From an uncultured Kangiella sp. (GTDB lineage Bacteria; Pseudomonadota; Gammaproteobacteria; Enterobacterales; Kangiellaceae), in the NCBI GenBank assembly GCA_950096615.1, contig CATNCP010000027.1, positions 1 through 40,355 of the forward strand: 40,355 nucleotides of DNA. Reading direction: 5' to 3'. Below are positions 33,705-40,355 of the stretch, in pieces. The notes beneath the pieces were generated by a model that saw nothing but the letters and a program-made list of their open reading frames with translations, made no database searches and was not told where the DNA came from. Each line of letters starts with the position of its first letter. The first letter of the stretch is position 1. The position numbers were made by a program, and so were the translations under genes.

Positions 33705-34922
33705 ATGTTGCCCGTAAAATCTATTGAAAGAATTGCTATTGTCGCCGGGGAAGCCTCCGGCGATATTTTAGGTGCAGGATTAATTTCTGAGCTTAAGAAA
33801 AAGTATCCAAACGCAGTCTTCGAGGGAGTGGCTGGTCCTTTGATGCAGCAAGAAGGTTGTGCCAGCTTATACCCGATGGAGTCTTTATCGGTGATGGGCA
33901 TTCTACCCATACTAAAAAAGCTCCCAGAATTATTAAAGATGAGGGCTGACTTAGCTCGTTATTGGGTTGATACTAAGCCGGATCTATTTATTGGTATTGA
34001 TGCACCAGAGTTTAATATTGGTTTAGAGCAAAAACTCAAAAAGAACGGTATTAAAACGGTTCATTATGTCAGTCCATCAGTTTGGGCGTGGCGCCCTAAG
34101 CGCATCCATAAGATAAAGAAAGCCGTCGACTTGATGCTTTGCTTATTTCCTTTTGAACAAGATATTTATCAGCATCACGCTATTGATAACTTCTGTGTCG
34201 GCCACCCTTTGGCGGATGAAGTTCCTGTTGAGTCGCATAAAAATAATGCGCGTGATGAGTTAGGCTTGGAACACAACAAGCAAGTGGTCTGTCTTATGCC
34301 CGGTAGTCGTGGCTCAGAAATGAAGATGTTAGGCCCGGACTTTATTGATATGGCAGTCTTACTAAGACAGTTTTACCCAGACATGAACTTCGTCGCTCCT
34401 ATGGCTAATTTCAAACGACGCTCACAGTTTGAGCAGCAGCTATTAGACGCCAAAGTGAAGCATCAAACTTTGCCAGATATTGAGTTGCTTGAAGGTAATT
34501 CGCGTAAGGCTATGGCTGCGTCGGACTATGTTGTCATGGCATCAGGAACCGCGACACTAGAAGCAATGCTGATAAAACGCCCAACTGTGGTTGCTTATAA
34601 AGTGGGATCAATTAGTTATAAAATTTTTAAGCGATTATTAACAATAGATACTTTTGCGATTCCTAACCTACTGTCAAAGCAGTCATTATTGCCTGAACTG
34701 ATTCAGGAAGACTGTACGCCTGATAATTTATTTGCAGAAGTTAGGGCTTGGGTTGGCGATGATGAAAATAATCAGGGGCAGCGCTGGCAAGAAGTTCATG
34801 ATGCATTTGTTGAATTACATCATTCTCTCAAGAAAGACGCCAATGTCTATGCCGCTAATTCTATAGCACACTGGTGGAGCGAGAATGGTATTCGCCAACA
34901 GGAGAGTCTAGGACGTGATTGA
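33705..34922 (+). CDS. lpxB: Lipid-A-disaccharide synthase
   Basis: The 405-residue GT19 glycosyltransferase has [17 protein letters not shown] at the start, [35 protein letters not shown] and [13 protein letters not shown], all LpxB hallmarks. It joins UDP-diacylglucosamine and lipid X into the lipid A disaccharide at the inner membrane surface. It overlaps rnhB by eight bases, and begins ten bases after lpxA. Confidence 0.97.
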   Translation: MLPVKSIERIAIVAGEASGDILGAGLISELKKKYPNAVFEGVAGPLMQQEGCASLYPMESLSVMGILPILKKLPELLKMRADLARYWVDTKPDLFIGIDAPEFNIGLEQKLKKNGIKTVHYVSPSVWAWRPKRIHKIKKAVDLMLCLFPFEQDIYQHHAIDNFCVGHPLADEVPVESHKNNARDELGLEHNKQVVCLMPGSRGSEMKMLGPDFIDMAVLLRQFYPDMNFVAPMANFKRRSQFEQQLLDAKVKHQTLPDIELLEGNSRKAMAASDYVVMASGTATLEAMLIKRPTVVAYKVGSISYKIFKRLLTIDTFAIPNLLSKQSLLPELIQEDCTPDNLFAEVRAWVGDDENNQGQRWQEVHDAFVELHHSLKKDANVYAANSIAHWWSENGIRQQESLGRD

Positions 34923-35505
34923 TACTTTACAGAAACGGCCACTGCTAGTCGCGGGAGTGGATGAAGTAGGACGTGGCCCTTTAGCTGGTCCTGTGGTGGC
35001 TGCGGCGGTTATCTTAGATCCCGATAAGCCCATTGAAGGATTGGCTGACTCTAAAAAGTTGACTGAGAAACGTCGTGAATCGCTAGCGTTAGAAATTAAA
35101 GAGAAGGCTTTAGCTTGGTCGATTTGCCGCGCTGAAGTTGAAGAAATTGATCAGATCAATATCTTGCAAGCCAGTTTATTAGCGATGAAACGCAGTGTTG
35201 AAAGTCTGTTACACCAGCCAGAGTTAGCGTTAATTGATGGCAACCACTGCCCAAAGCTAGACTGTGCTATGGAAGCAATTATTAAAGGCGATAGCAAAGA
35301 GCCTGCGATAAGCGCTGCTTCGATTTTAGCTAAGGTCGCTCGCGATAATGAAATGGTTGAGATGGAAGAAAAGTACCCTGGATATGGTTTTGCGAAGCAC
35401 AAAGGCTATCCTACCAAGCAGCATAGAGAAGCTATCATAAAGCTTGGAATTACTGAGATACACCGAAAATCATACGCCCCAGTTCAACAGCAGCTTAATT
35501 TATAA
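34915..35505 (+). CDS. rnhB: Ribonuclease HII
   Basis: The 196-residue enzyme has [23 protein letters not shown] with the catalytic Asp-Glu pair, [13 protein letters not shown], the third aspartate in [11 protein letters not shown] and [16 protein letters not shown]. It removes RNA, including single ribonucleotides, from DNA duplexes. The start is GTG, inside the lpxB end (eight-base overlap, with AGGA a little upstream). The lpxB-rnhB-dnaE order is conserved in gammaproteobacteria. Confidence 0.97.
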   Translation: MIDTLQKRPLLVAGVDEVGRGPLAGPVVAAAVILDPDKPIEGLADSKKLTEKRRESLALEIKEKALAWSICRAEVEEIDQINILQASLLAMKRSVESLLHQPELALIDGNHCPKLDCAMEAIIKGDSKEPAISAASILAKVARDNEMVEMEEKYPGYGFAKHKGYPTKQHREAIIKLGITEIHRKSYAPVQQQLNL

Positions 35506-35584
35506 TTCAAAGCCAAGGATAAGATTCTAGTTTGAGACACTCGACAAACGATTGACCAAAGAATCTTACTGCAAAGCTGTTTCG

Positions 35585-35606
35585 ACCTCCTTATAATGGA
35601 GGTGAT
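35585..35606 (+). promoter_or_regulatory. Hairpin enclosing a TATAAT box and a full anti-Shine-Dalgarno match upstream of dnaE
   Basis: ACCTCC (35585-35590) and GGAGGT (35598-35603) flank TTATAAT. TATAAT (35592-35597) is a perfect minus-10 box, but no good minus-35 stands at 16-18 bases. The right arm extends to GGAGGTGAT (35598-35606), a nine-base match to the 16S rRNA 3' end. It lies 92 bases before the dnaE ATG. It could be a promoter, a leader hairpin or both. Confidence 0.5.
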
Positions 35607-35697
35607 AAAATATCAGGACAGTGGTGGTCGAGCAGGTCTGCCGGCGCCACAACGAAAGACTAAACAATAAATATCAAGAAATGACGGCACCTTAAAT

Positions 35698-38600
35698 ATG
35701 GCACCTCGCTTTGTTCATTTAAAAGTTCATACTGAATACTCTATGGTCGATAGCCTAGTTAGAGTAAAACCTATGCTGGGCGAGTGTGAAAAGCGAGAAG
35801 TTCCCGCCATAGCCATGACTGACCAAATGAATATGTGTGGTTTGGTCAAATTTTACTCCACTGCCGTGAAGTCAGGTGTTAAGCCGATAGCAGGTGCTGA
35901 CTTACTGATTCAAGATCCCGACGACGAAGATAGTTTTTTTCGTGTCACCGCTTTGTGCATGAATACCGGCGGGTATCTCAATCTTAAGTATTTAATTTCC
36001 AGAGCATATCTAAAGAATCAACATCGTGGTTTGCCGTTAGTTAAGAAAGAATGGATGGCGGAACTTAACGAAGGAATTATCATTCTTTCGGGGGGCAGGG
36101 AAGGTGATATTGGTAAAGCCGTACTGGCCGGAAAAATGGATCTTGCTGCTGAATGTTTAGGCTTTTGGAACCATCATTTCTCCAACCGTTTCTACCTTGA
36201 GCTACAAAGAACAGGCCGCCCTTACGAGAATGAATACATTCACCAAGTTATTGGCCTTGCACAAGGCTCTAGCACCCCGGTCGTAGCCACTAACGATGTA
36301 AGGTTTTTACAGAAAGACGACTTCGATGCTCACGAAGCGAGAGTATGTATTAACCAAGGCCGAGTATTAGCCGATCCTAGACGTCCGCGCGATTATTCGA
36401 ATCAGCAATATCTTCGTACCGAAGACGAAATGGTCGATCTGTTTGATGATATTCCTGAAGCTATCGAGAATACGGTTGAAATTGCCAAACGCTGTAATAT
36501 GGACTTACGGTTAGGTGAATACTTCTTACCAGAATTCCCTATTCCTGAGGGAATGACGATTGATCAGTATTTTGAGCAAGTATCAAAGGACGGTTTAGAA
36601 GAGCGACTTGATCATTTGTATGATCGTAATGCTGATAACTTCGCTGAAGTCCGCAAGCCGTATGATGAGCGTTTACAGATTGAGCTAGACGTTATTAACT
36701 CCATGGGGTTCCCGGGTTACTTCCTCATCGTTGGTGACTTCATCCAGTGGTCAAAAGATAACGGTGTACCAGTAGGTCCTGGTCGTGGTTCTGGTGCGGG
36801 TTCTTTAGTGGCTTATGCCATGAAAATTACTGATTTGGATCCGCTGGAGTTTGATCTCCTTTTTGAGAGATTCTTGAATCCTGAGCGTGTATCCATGCCC
36901 GACTTTGACGTCGACTTCTGTATGGAAGGGCGAGATCGAGTGATTGATTACGTAGCGGAGCGCTACGGGCGTAACAGTGTATCGCAGATTATTACCTTTG
37001 GTACCATGGCAGCGAAAGCTGTAATACGAGACGTAGGGCGTGTCTTAAGTCACCCTTATGGCTTCGTTGACAAGATTGCCAAACTGATTCCCTTTGAAGT
37101 GGGGATGACGTTGGAGAAAGCTTACGAACAAGAGCCCGAGTTGCCACGGATGTATGAGGAAGATGAAGACTTCCGTGAGGTGTGGGATTTGGCGCGTAAG
37201 TTGGAAGGCGTCAAGCGTAACGCCGGTAAACATGCTGGTGGTGTGGTTATCGCACCGAATGATTTAGAAGAGTTTGCGCCACTGTATTGTGATGAAACTG
37301 GCGCGAATGTGGTGACTCAGTTCGACAAGGATGATGTTGAAAGTGCTGGCCTGGTGAAGTTTGACTTCTTAGGTTTGCGAACACTCACCATCATCGACTG
37401 GGCACTTGAAACCACTAACGGTATTTTAAAGAAAAAAGGCGAAGAGCCAGTCGATATCGCAAAAATTGACACCGAAGATCCTGAAGTCTTTAAGCTGCTC
37501 CAAGTCGCCAATACTACCGCTGTATTCCAGCTGGAATCACGGGGTATGAAAGATTTGATTAAGCGGTTAAAGCCAAACCGTTTTGAAGATATTATCGCTC
37601 TGGTTGCCTTGTTCCGTCCTGGCCCACTTCAATCGGGCATGGTGGATGACTTCATTCGTCGTAAACATGGTTTGGATAAAGTTTCCTATCCACACCCTGA
37701 CTATCAGCACGAATGGCTTAAAGAAATTCTTGACCCAACTTACGGCATTATTCTGTATCAAGAGCAGGTAATGCAGATCGCACAGGTCTTAGCGGGTTAC
37801 TCGCTTGGCGGCGCTGATATTCTTCGTCGTGCGATGGGTAAGAAAAAAGCCGAGGAGATGGAGAAGCAGCGGAGCATTTTTAAAGAAGGCTCTGAGAAGA
37901 ACGGTGTTGATGGCGATCTTGCCATGAAGATTTTCGACTTGGTAGAAAAGTTCGCGGGTTACGGTTTTAACAAATCACACTCAGCCGCTTATGCCTTAGT
38001 TGCTTATCAAACTGCATGGCTCAAAACTCATCATCCGGCATCGTTTATGGCGGCAGTAATGTCGTCGGATATGGACAATACCGATAAGGTTGTGACTTAT
38101 GTCGAAGATGCTGAGATGCAGGGCATCACCATTACCCCACCAGACGTCAACAAAGGTCAGTATCGATTCTCGGTAGATGAAGAAGGCCGTATTGTTTATG
38201 GCATTGGCGCGATAAAAGGTGTGGGTGAAGGCGCAATCGAAAGTATTGTTACAGATCGCGAAGCCAATGGCCCTTACGAAGATTTGTTCGATTTTTGTAG
38301 CCGTGTTGATCTGAAAAAAGCCAACCGTCGAGTGCTCGAGTCTTTGATTCGTGCCGGCGCTTTGGATGAATTGGGTCCAAATCGCGCTACTTTGATGGCT
38401 TCTCTAGACGAGGCGATTAAAGCTGCCGAACAGTTCAACAAAAGCCAAGAAGTAGGGCAGGACGACTTATTTGGTAGTGTTGTCGCGACAACGGCTAGCG
38501 AACAGCATCAGTATGTCCGAGTGAGACCTTGGACTGATGAACAAGTGCTGCAAGGCGAGAAAGATACTCTTGGTCTCTACTTAACAGGTCATCCGATTGA

Positions 38601-39183
38601 TCGTTACGTGCCAGAAATCCAGCAAATGAATGTCACACGCTTACGTGACTTACAGCCTACTGGGCGCGGTAGAACTGCTCGCGTGGCTGGTTTGATAATT
38701 GCCATGCGCGTCATGACGACGAAGCGTGGCGATAAAATGGGCATTTTAACCATTGATGATAAGTCAGGCCGGTGTGATGTGACTGTGTATGCCGAAACAT
38801 TCGAGCGCTATCGTGATGTACTCACCAAAGACAGCGTGGTTGTGATTGATGGCGAAGCCCGCCATGATGATTATTCTGGCGGCACCAGCGTCAGCGCCAA
38901 CAGCGTTTTATCCTTCGAGCAAGCGCGTGAGCAATATTGCAAGAAAATCGTCATTACTGTATCCGACACCGTTACTGGCCCTGACACCATGACTGAGCTT
39001 CACGAAAAGCTCAACCAGCACAAAGACGGCGGCTGTCCAGTCGTGGTCAATTTACAGTATCAGCAAGCCAAGTTATCCGCAGACTATAAACTGTCGCCTG
39101 AATGGGCGGTACAGCCCGCTGATGCACTGGTCTTTGCGTTGAAGCATATACCAGGGTGTGTCGAGGCGAGAGTGGAGTACTAG
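35698..39183 (+). CDS. dnaE: DNA polymerase III alpha subunit
   Basis: The 1161-residue protein matches the E. coli length (1160). It has an N-terminal PHP domain (FVHLKVHTEYSMVDSLVRV), the polymerase active site with Asp402 and Asp404 in PDFDVDFCMEGRDRVIDYV and Asp556 in VKFDFLGLRTL, GPGRGSGAGSLVAYA, helix-hairpin-helix motifs near GAIKGVGEGAIESI, and the C-terminal OB-fold and tail (about 985-1161; VAGLIIAMRVMTTKRGDKMG). It is the replicative polymerase of the holoenzyme. No ribosome binding site is seen directly before the ATG, and no earlier start exists because a stop lies ten codons upstream in frame. accA, the usual next gene in enterics, is not downstream. Confidence 0.98.
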   Translation: MAPRFVHLKVHTEYSMVDSLVRVKPMLGECEKREVPAIAMTDQMNMCGLVKFYSTAVKSGVKPIAGADLLIQDPDDEDSFFRVTALCMNTGGYLNLKYLISRAYLKNQHRGLPLVKKEWMAELNEGIIILSGGREGDIGKAVLAGKMDLAAECLGFWNHHFSNRFYLELQRTGRPYENEYIHQVIGLAQGSSTPVVATNDVRFLQKDDFDAHEARVCINQGRVLADPRRPRDYSNQQYLRTEDEMVDLFDDIPEAIENTVEIAKRCNMDLRLGEYFLPEFPIPEGMTIDQYFEQVSKDGLEERLDHLYDRNADNFAEVRKPYDERLQIELDVINSMGFPGYFLIVGDFIQWSKDNGVPVGPGRGSGAGSLVAYAMKITDLDPLEFDLLFERFLNPERVSMPDFDVDFCMEGRDRVIDYVAERYGRNSVSQIITFGTMAAKAVIRDVGRVLSHPYGFVDKIAKLIPFEVGMTLEKAYEQEPELPRMYEEDEDFREVWDLARKLEGVKRNAGKHAGGVVIAPNDLEEFAPLYCDETGANVVTQFDKDDVESAGLVKFDFLGLRTLTIIDWALETTNGILKKKGEEPVDIAKIDTEDPEVFKLLQVANTTAVFQLESRGMKDLIKRLKPNRFEDIIALVALFRPGPLQSGMVDDFIRRKHGLDKVSYPHPDYQHEWLKEILDPTYGIILYQEQVMQIAQVLAGYSLGGADILRRAMGKKKAEEMEKQRSIFKEGSEKNGVDGDLAMKIFDLVEKFAGYGFNKSHSAAYALVAYQTAWLKTHHPASFMAAVMSSDMDNTDKVVTYVEDAEMQGITITPPDVNKGQYRFSVDEEGRIVYGIGAIKGVGEGAIESIVTDREANGPYEDLFDFCSRVDLKKANRRVLESLIRAGALDELGPNRATLMASLDEAIKAAEQFNKSQEVGQDDLFGSVVATTASEQHQYVRVRPWTDEQVLQGEKDTLGLYLTGHPIDRYVPEIQQMNVTRLRDLQPTGRGRTARVAGLIIAMRVMTTKRGDKMGILTIDDKSGRCDVTVYAETFERYRDVLTKDSVVVIDGEARHDDYSGGTSVSANSVLSFEQAREQYCKKIVITVSDTVTGPDTMTELHEKLNQHKDGGCPVVVNLQYQQAKLSADYKLSPEWAVQPADALVFALKHIPGCVEARVEY

Positions 39184-39204
39184 TAGCTCTTACTGTTTTT
39201 TGCC

Positions 39205-39227
39205 ATATCGCGGTTTAACCGCGGTAT
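39205..39227. repeat. Hairpin downstream of dnaE
   Basis: ATATCGCGG (39205-39213) pairs with CCGCGGTAT (39219-39227) around TTTAA, nine pairs with one G-T. It lies 21 bases after the dnaE stop. No T-run follows it on the plus strand (one precedes it), so it is not a textbook terminator; it may mark the 3' end of the dnaE mRNA. Confidence 0.45.
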
Positions 39228-39386
39228 CCAGTGACTTTCTGTAAACCTGATTACCCGAGCTAGTTCTAGTGCTAGTTTTTAACTTGGCTCTGGCTCTTAA
39301 AGTTAGCCACACTTGTAAAAATATCCTTCGAAGTTAGTATGTAACGTAAGAATTCGTAGAATAAAGTTACAGGGAGACAGTGCTTT

Positions 39387-40160
39387 ATGGACTATTTTTT
39401 GCAAGTTAGCGATGGGTTGGCTATGTTTTGGTGGTTAGTTCCGGTTATATTGATAATCAGCTTTTCCCAATCCCCTTGGTTTAAAGGGCTTCTCGGTGAG
39501 TTTCTAGTTAAGTTGATCGCGAAGCTAAGACTTCCAGCGAATATGTACCACAGAATTCACAATGTCACCTTACCTACACCTGATGGAACCACTCAGATTG
39601 ACCACATTTTTGTATCACGATTCGGAGTCTTTGTTGTTGAAACAAAGTATATGAAAGGATGGATTTTTGGGGGAGAAAAGCAGGCTCAATGGACGCAGAA
39701 GATCTACAAGAAATCATTTAAATTTCAGAACCCATTACGTCAGAATTACAAACATTTAGTGGCTCTTGAGTCCATACTTGGCCTGTCGTTTGACGTTATG
39801 CACTCGGTTGTTGTTTTTGCAGGTGACAGCACACTCAAGTCGCCTATGCCTGCCAACGTAACCAGTGGTGGTAGCTACATTACATACATCAAATCATTTA
39901 CTAAGCCAGTGTTAAGTGAGACGAGCATACAAAATATATTGTCAAAGATTGAAACAGAACGGCTGAAACCATCTTGGGAAACCGATCGCCAGCACTTGGA
40001 GCGCCTAAGAACACGCTCCGATCTAACTTCAACTCGTCAGTGTCCTAAGTGCGGAGAAGACATGGTTCTTCGTACCGCCAAACGAGGGGGGGCTAAGGGC
40101 AGTAAGTTCTGGGGCTGCTCGACCTATCCAAAGTGCAAGGTGGTGCAGAATGTTATCTAG
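39387..40160 (+). CDS. NERD-domain protein with C-terminal topoisomerase-type zinc finger
   Basis: The 257-residue protein has an N-terminal hydrophobic segment (about 11-27), a NERD (nuclease-related) domain at about 33-150 and a four-cysteine zinc finger like those of topoisomerase I at about 217-254. In the NERD part Asp72 (TTQIDHIFVS) and Glu85-x-Lys87 (FVVETKYMKG) fit a PD-(D/E)XK-type nuclease site. The zinc ligands are Cys219, Cys222, Cys244 and Cys250. A membrane-tethered nucleic-acid binding or cutting role is inferred. GGGAGA lies upstream of the ATG. It overlaps the MAPEG gene by 11 bases, which implies co-translation. Confidence 0.88.
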   Translation: MDYFLQVSDGLAMFWWLVPVILIISFSQSPWFKGLLGEFLVKLIAKLRLPANMYHRIHNVTLPTPDGTTQIDHIFVSRFGVFVVETKYMKGWIFGGEKQAQWTQKIYKKSFKFQNPLRQNYKHLVALESILGLSFDVMHSVVVFAGDSTLKSPMPANVTSGGSYITYIKSFTKPVLSETSIQNILSKIETERLKPSWETDRQHLERLRTRSDLTSTRQCPKCGEDMVLRTAKRGGAKGSKFWGCSTYPKCKVVQNVI

Positions 40161-40355
40161 TAATCTATTGCTTTACCCAATGCTTGCTCACGTTTTGTGG
40201 GTGGCTTTTTTGTATGTTTTGCTTACGTTGGTGCGTGCGCCGGCGGTGTGGGGTTTTATTCAGTCGAAGAAGGAGTCCTGGGCTGAAATTGAACCGCGTA
40301 TTAGTGCGAATTTGTCGAATCAGTTTGAGTGGCCGTTGTTCTTTTATGTGATATG
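40150..40355 (+). CDS. MAPEG family membrane protein, N-terminal part (partial)
   Basis: The frame is open to the right edge and gives 68 residues: a first membrane helix (about 8-30, AHVLWVAFLYVLLTLVRAP), a polar loop, then ANLSNQFEWPLFFYV, which matches the conserved N-Q-x-E-x-P segment where MAPEG proteins bind glutathione in their second helix region. MAPEG proteins are membrane-associated proteins in eicosanoid and glutathione metabolism; bacterial members may detoxify electrophiles or lipid peroxides. AAGGTGG precedes the ATG, which lies within the end of the NERD gene. The C-terminal half is outside the window. Confidence 0.82.
   Translation, partial: MLSSNLLLYPMLAHVLWVAFLYVLLTLVRAPAVWGFIQSKKESWAEIEPRISANLSNQFEWPLFFYVI

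Noticed and set aside
39241-39290. Three CTAG copies before TTTTT as a terminator downstream of dnaE
   Set aside because: The stems possible are only about four pairs; this is too weak to call.
40133-40351. Plus-strand frame over the end of the NERD gene
   Set aside because: It is out of frame with the MAPEG reading, is cysteine-rich without domain likeness, and lies over the better supported MAPEG start.
1-40355. CRISPR arrays, tRNA or rRNA genes, insertion sequences, prophage genes
   Set aside because: Reading both strands I found no regularly spaced repeats, cloverleaf-like or rRNA segments, transposase frames or phage structural genes.

Overview
The window looks like chromosomal DNA of a moderately AT-leaning gammaproteobacterium. 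The order rpsB-tsf-pyrH-frr-uppS-cdsA-dxr-rseP-bamA-skp-lpxD-fabZ-lpxA-lpxB-rnhB-dnaE and the cluster map-glnD-dapD-yffB-dapE are typical of that class. Gene content and protein style fit a marine, Kangiella-like lineage, but this is a judgement from memory and not from a search. I saw no rRNA, tRNA, CRISPR array, insertion sequence or prophage.

Layout. 1-963 (+): the 3' end of pdxJ, overlapping acpS, then a small acidic protein with a C-terminal membrane segment. 979-4633: an SDR oxidoreductase and a glutathione peroxidase (-), divergent from a secreted M28 peptidase and a crotonase-fold protein (+) that resembles the PECI-type enoyl-CoA isomerases. 4698-11440 (-): one compact operon map-glnD-dapD-yffB-dapE-M15 peptidase-DUF2897, joining N-terminal Met removal, nitrogen signalling, lysine/diaminopimelate synthesis and a peptidoglycan carboxypeptidase. 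11580-20377: an accessory region of small, mostly minus-strand genes. It holds a fused LprI-MliC lysozyme-inhibitor lipoprotein, other lipoproteins, VOC, PhnA/YjdM, DUF3565, GNAT, YdeI/OmdA, a cold-shock protein, a DUF7010-like membrane protein and an XRE regulator with a membrane partner. Two plus-strand units interrupt it: an ECF sigma factor with a membrane-anchored partner, and a glutathione S-transferase.

20378-35505 (+): translation, nucleotide, isoprenoid, phospholipid and outer-membrane biogenesis genes. rpsB has a strong promoter with a GC-rich discriminator and a structured leader, and terminator-like hairpins follow rpsB and frr. From uppS to rnhB the genes are packed closely enough to be one transcription unit: undecaprenyl-PP synthesis, CDP-diacylglycerol, MEP pathway, sigma-E protease, BAM, the Skp chaperone and lipid A assembly. 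dnaE follows after a 192-base gap that contains a promoter-like hairpin. The window ends with a NERD/zinc-ribbon protein and the start of a MAPEG family gene.

The most notable signals are: two tandem palindromic operators placed exactly over the promoter of the XRE/membrane-protein pair; an enoyl-CoA hydratase-like protein whose catalytic residues argue for isomerase chemistry; the LprI-MliC fusion; a change in arginine codon use in the bamA barrel region; and a dnaE start without a ribosome binding site beneath an unexplained full anti-Shine-Dalgarno match. I found no clear evidence of a wholly new multi-gene system.
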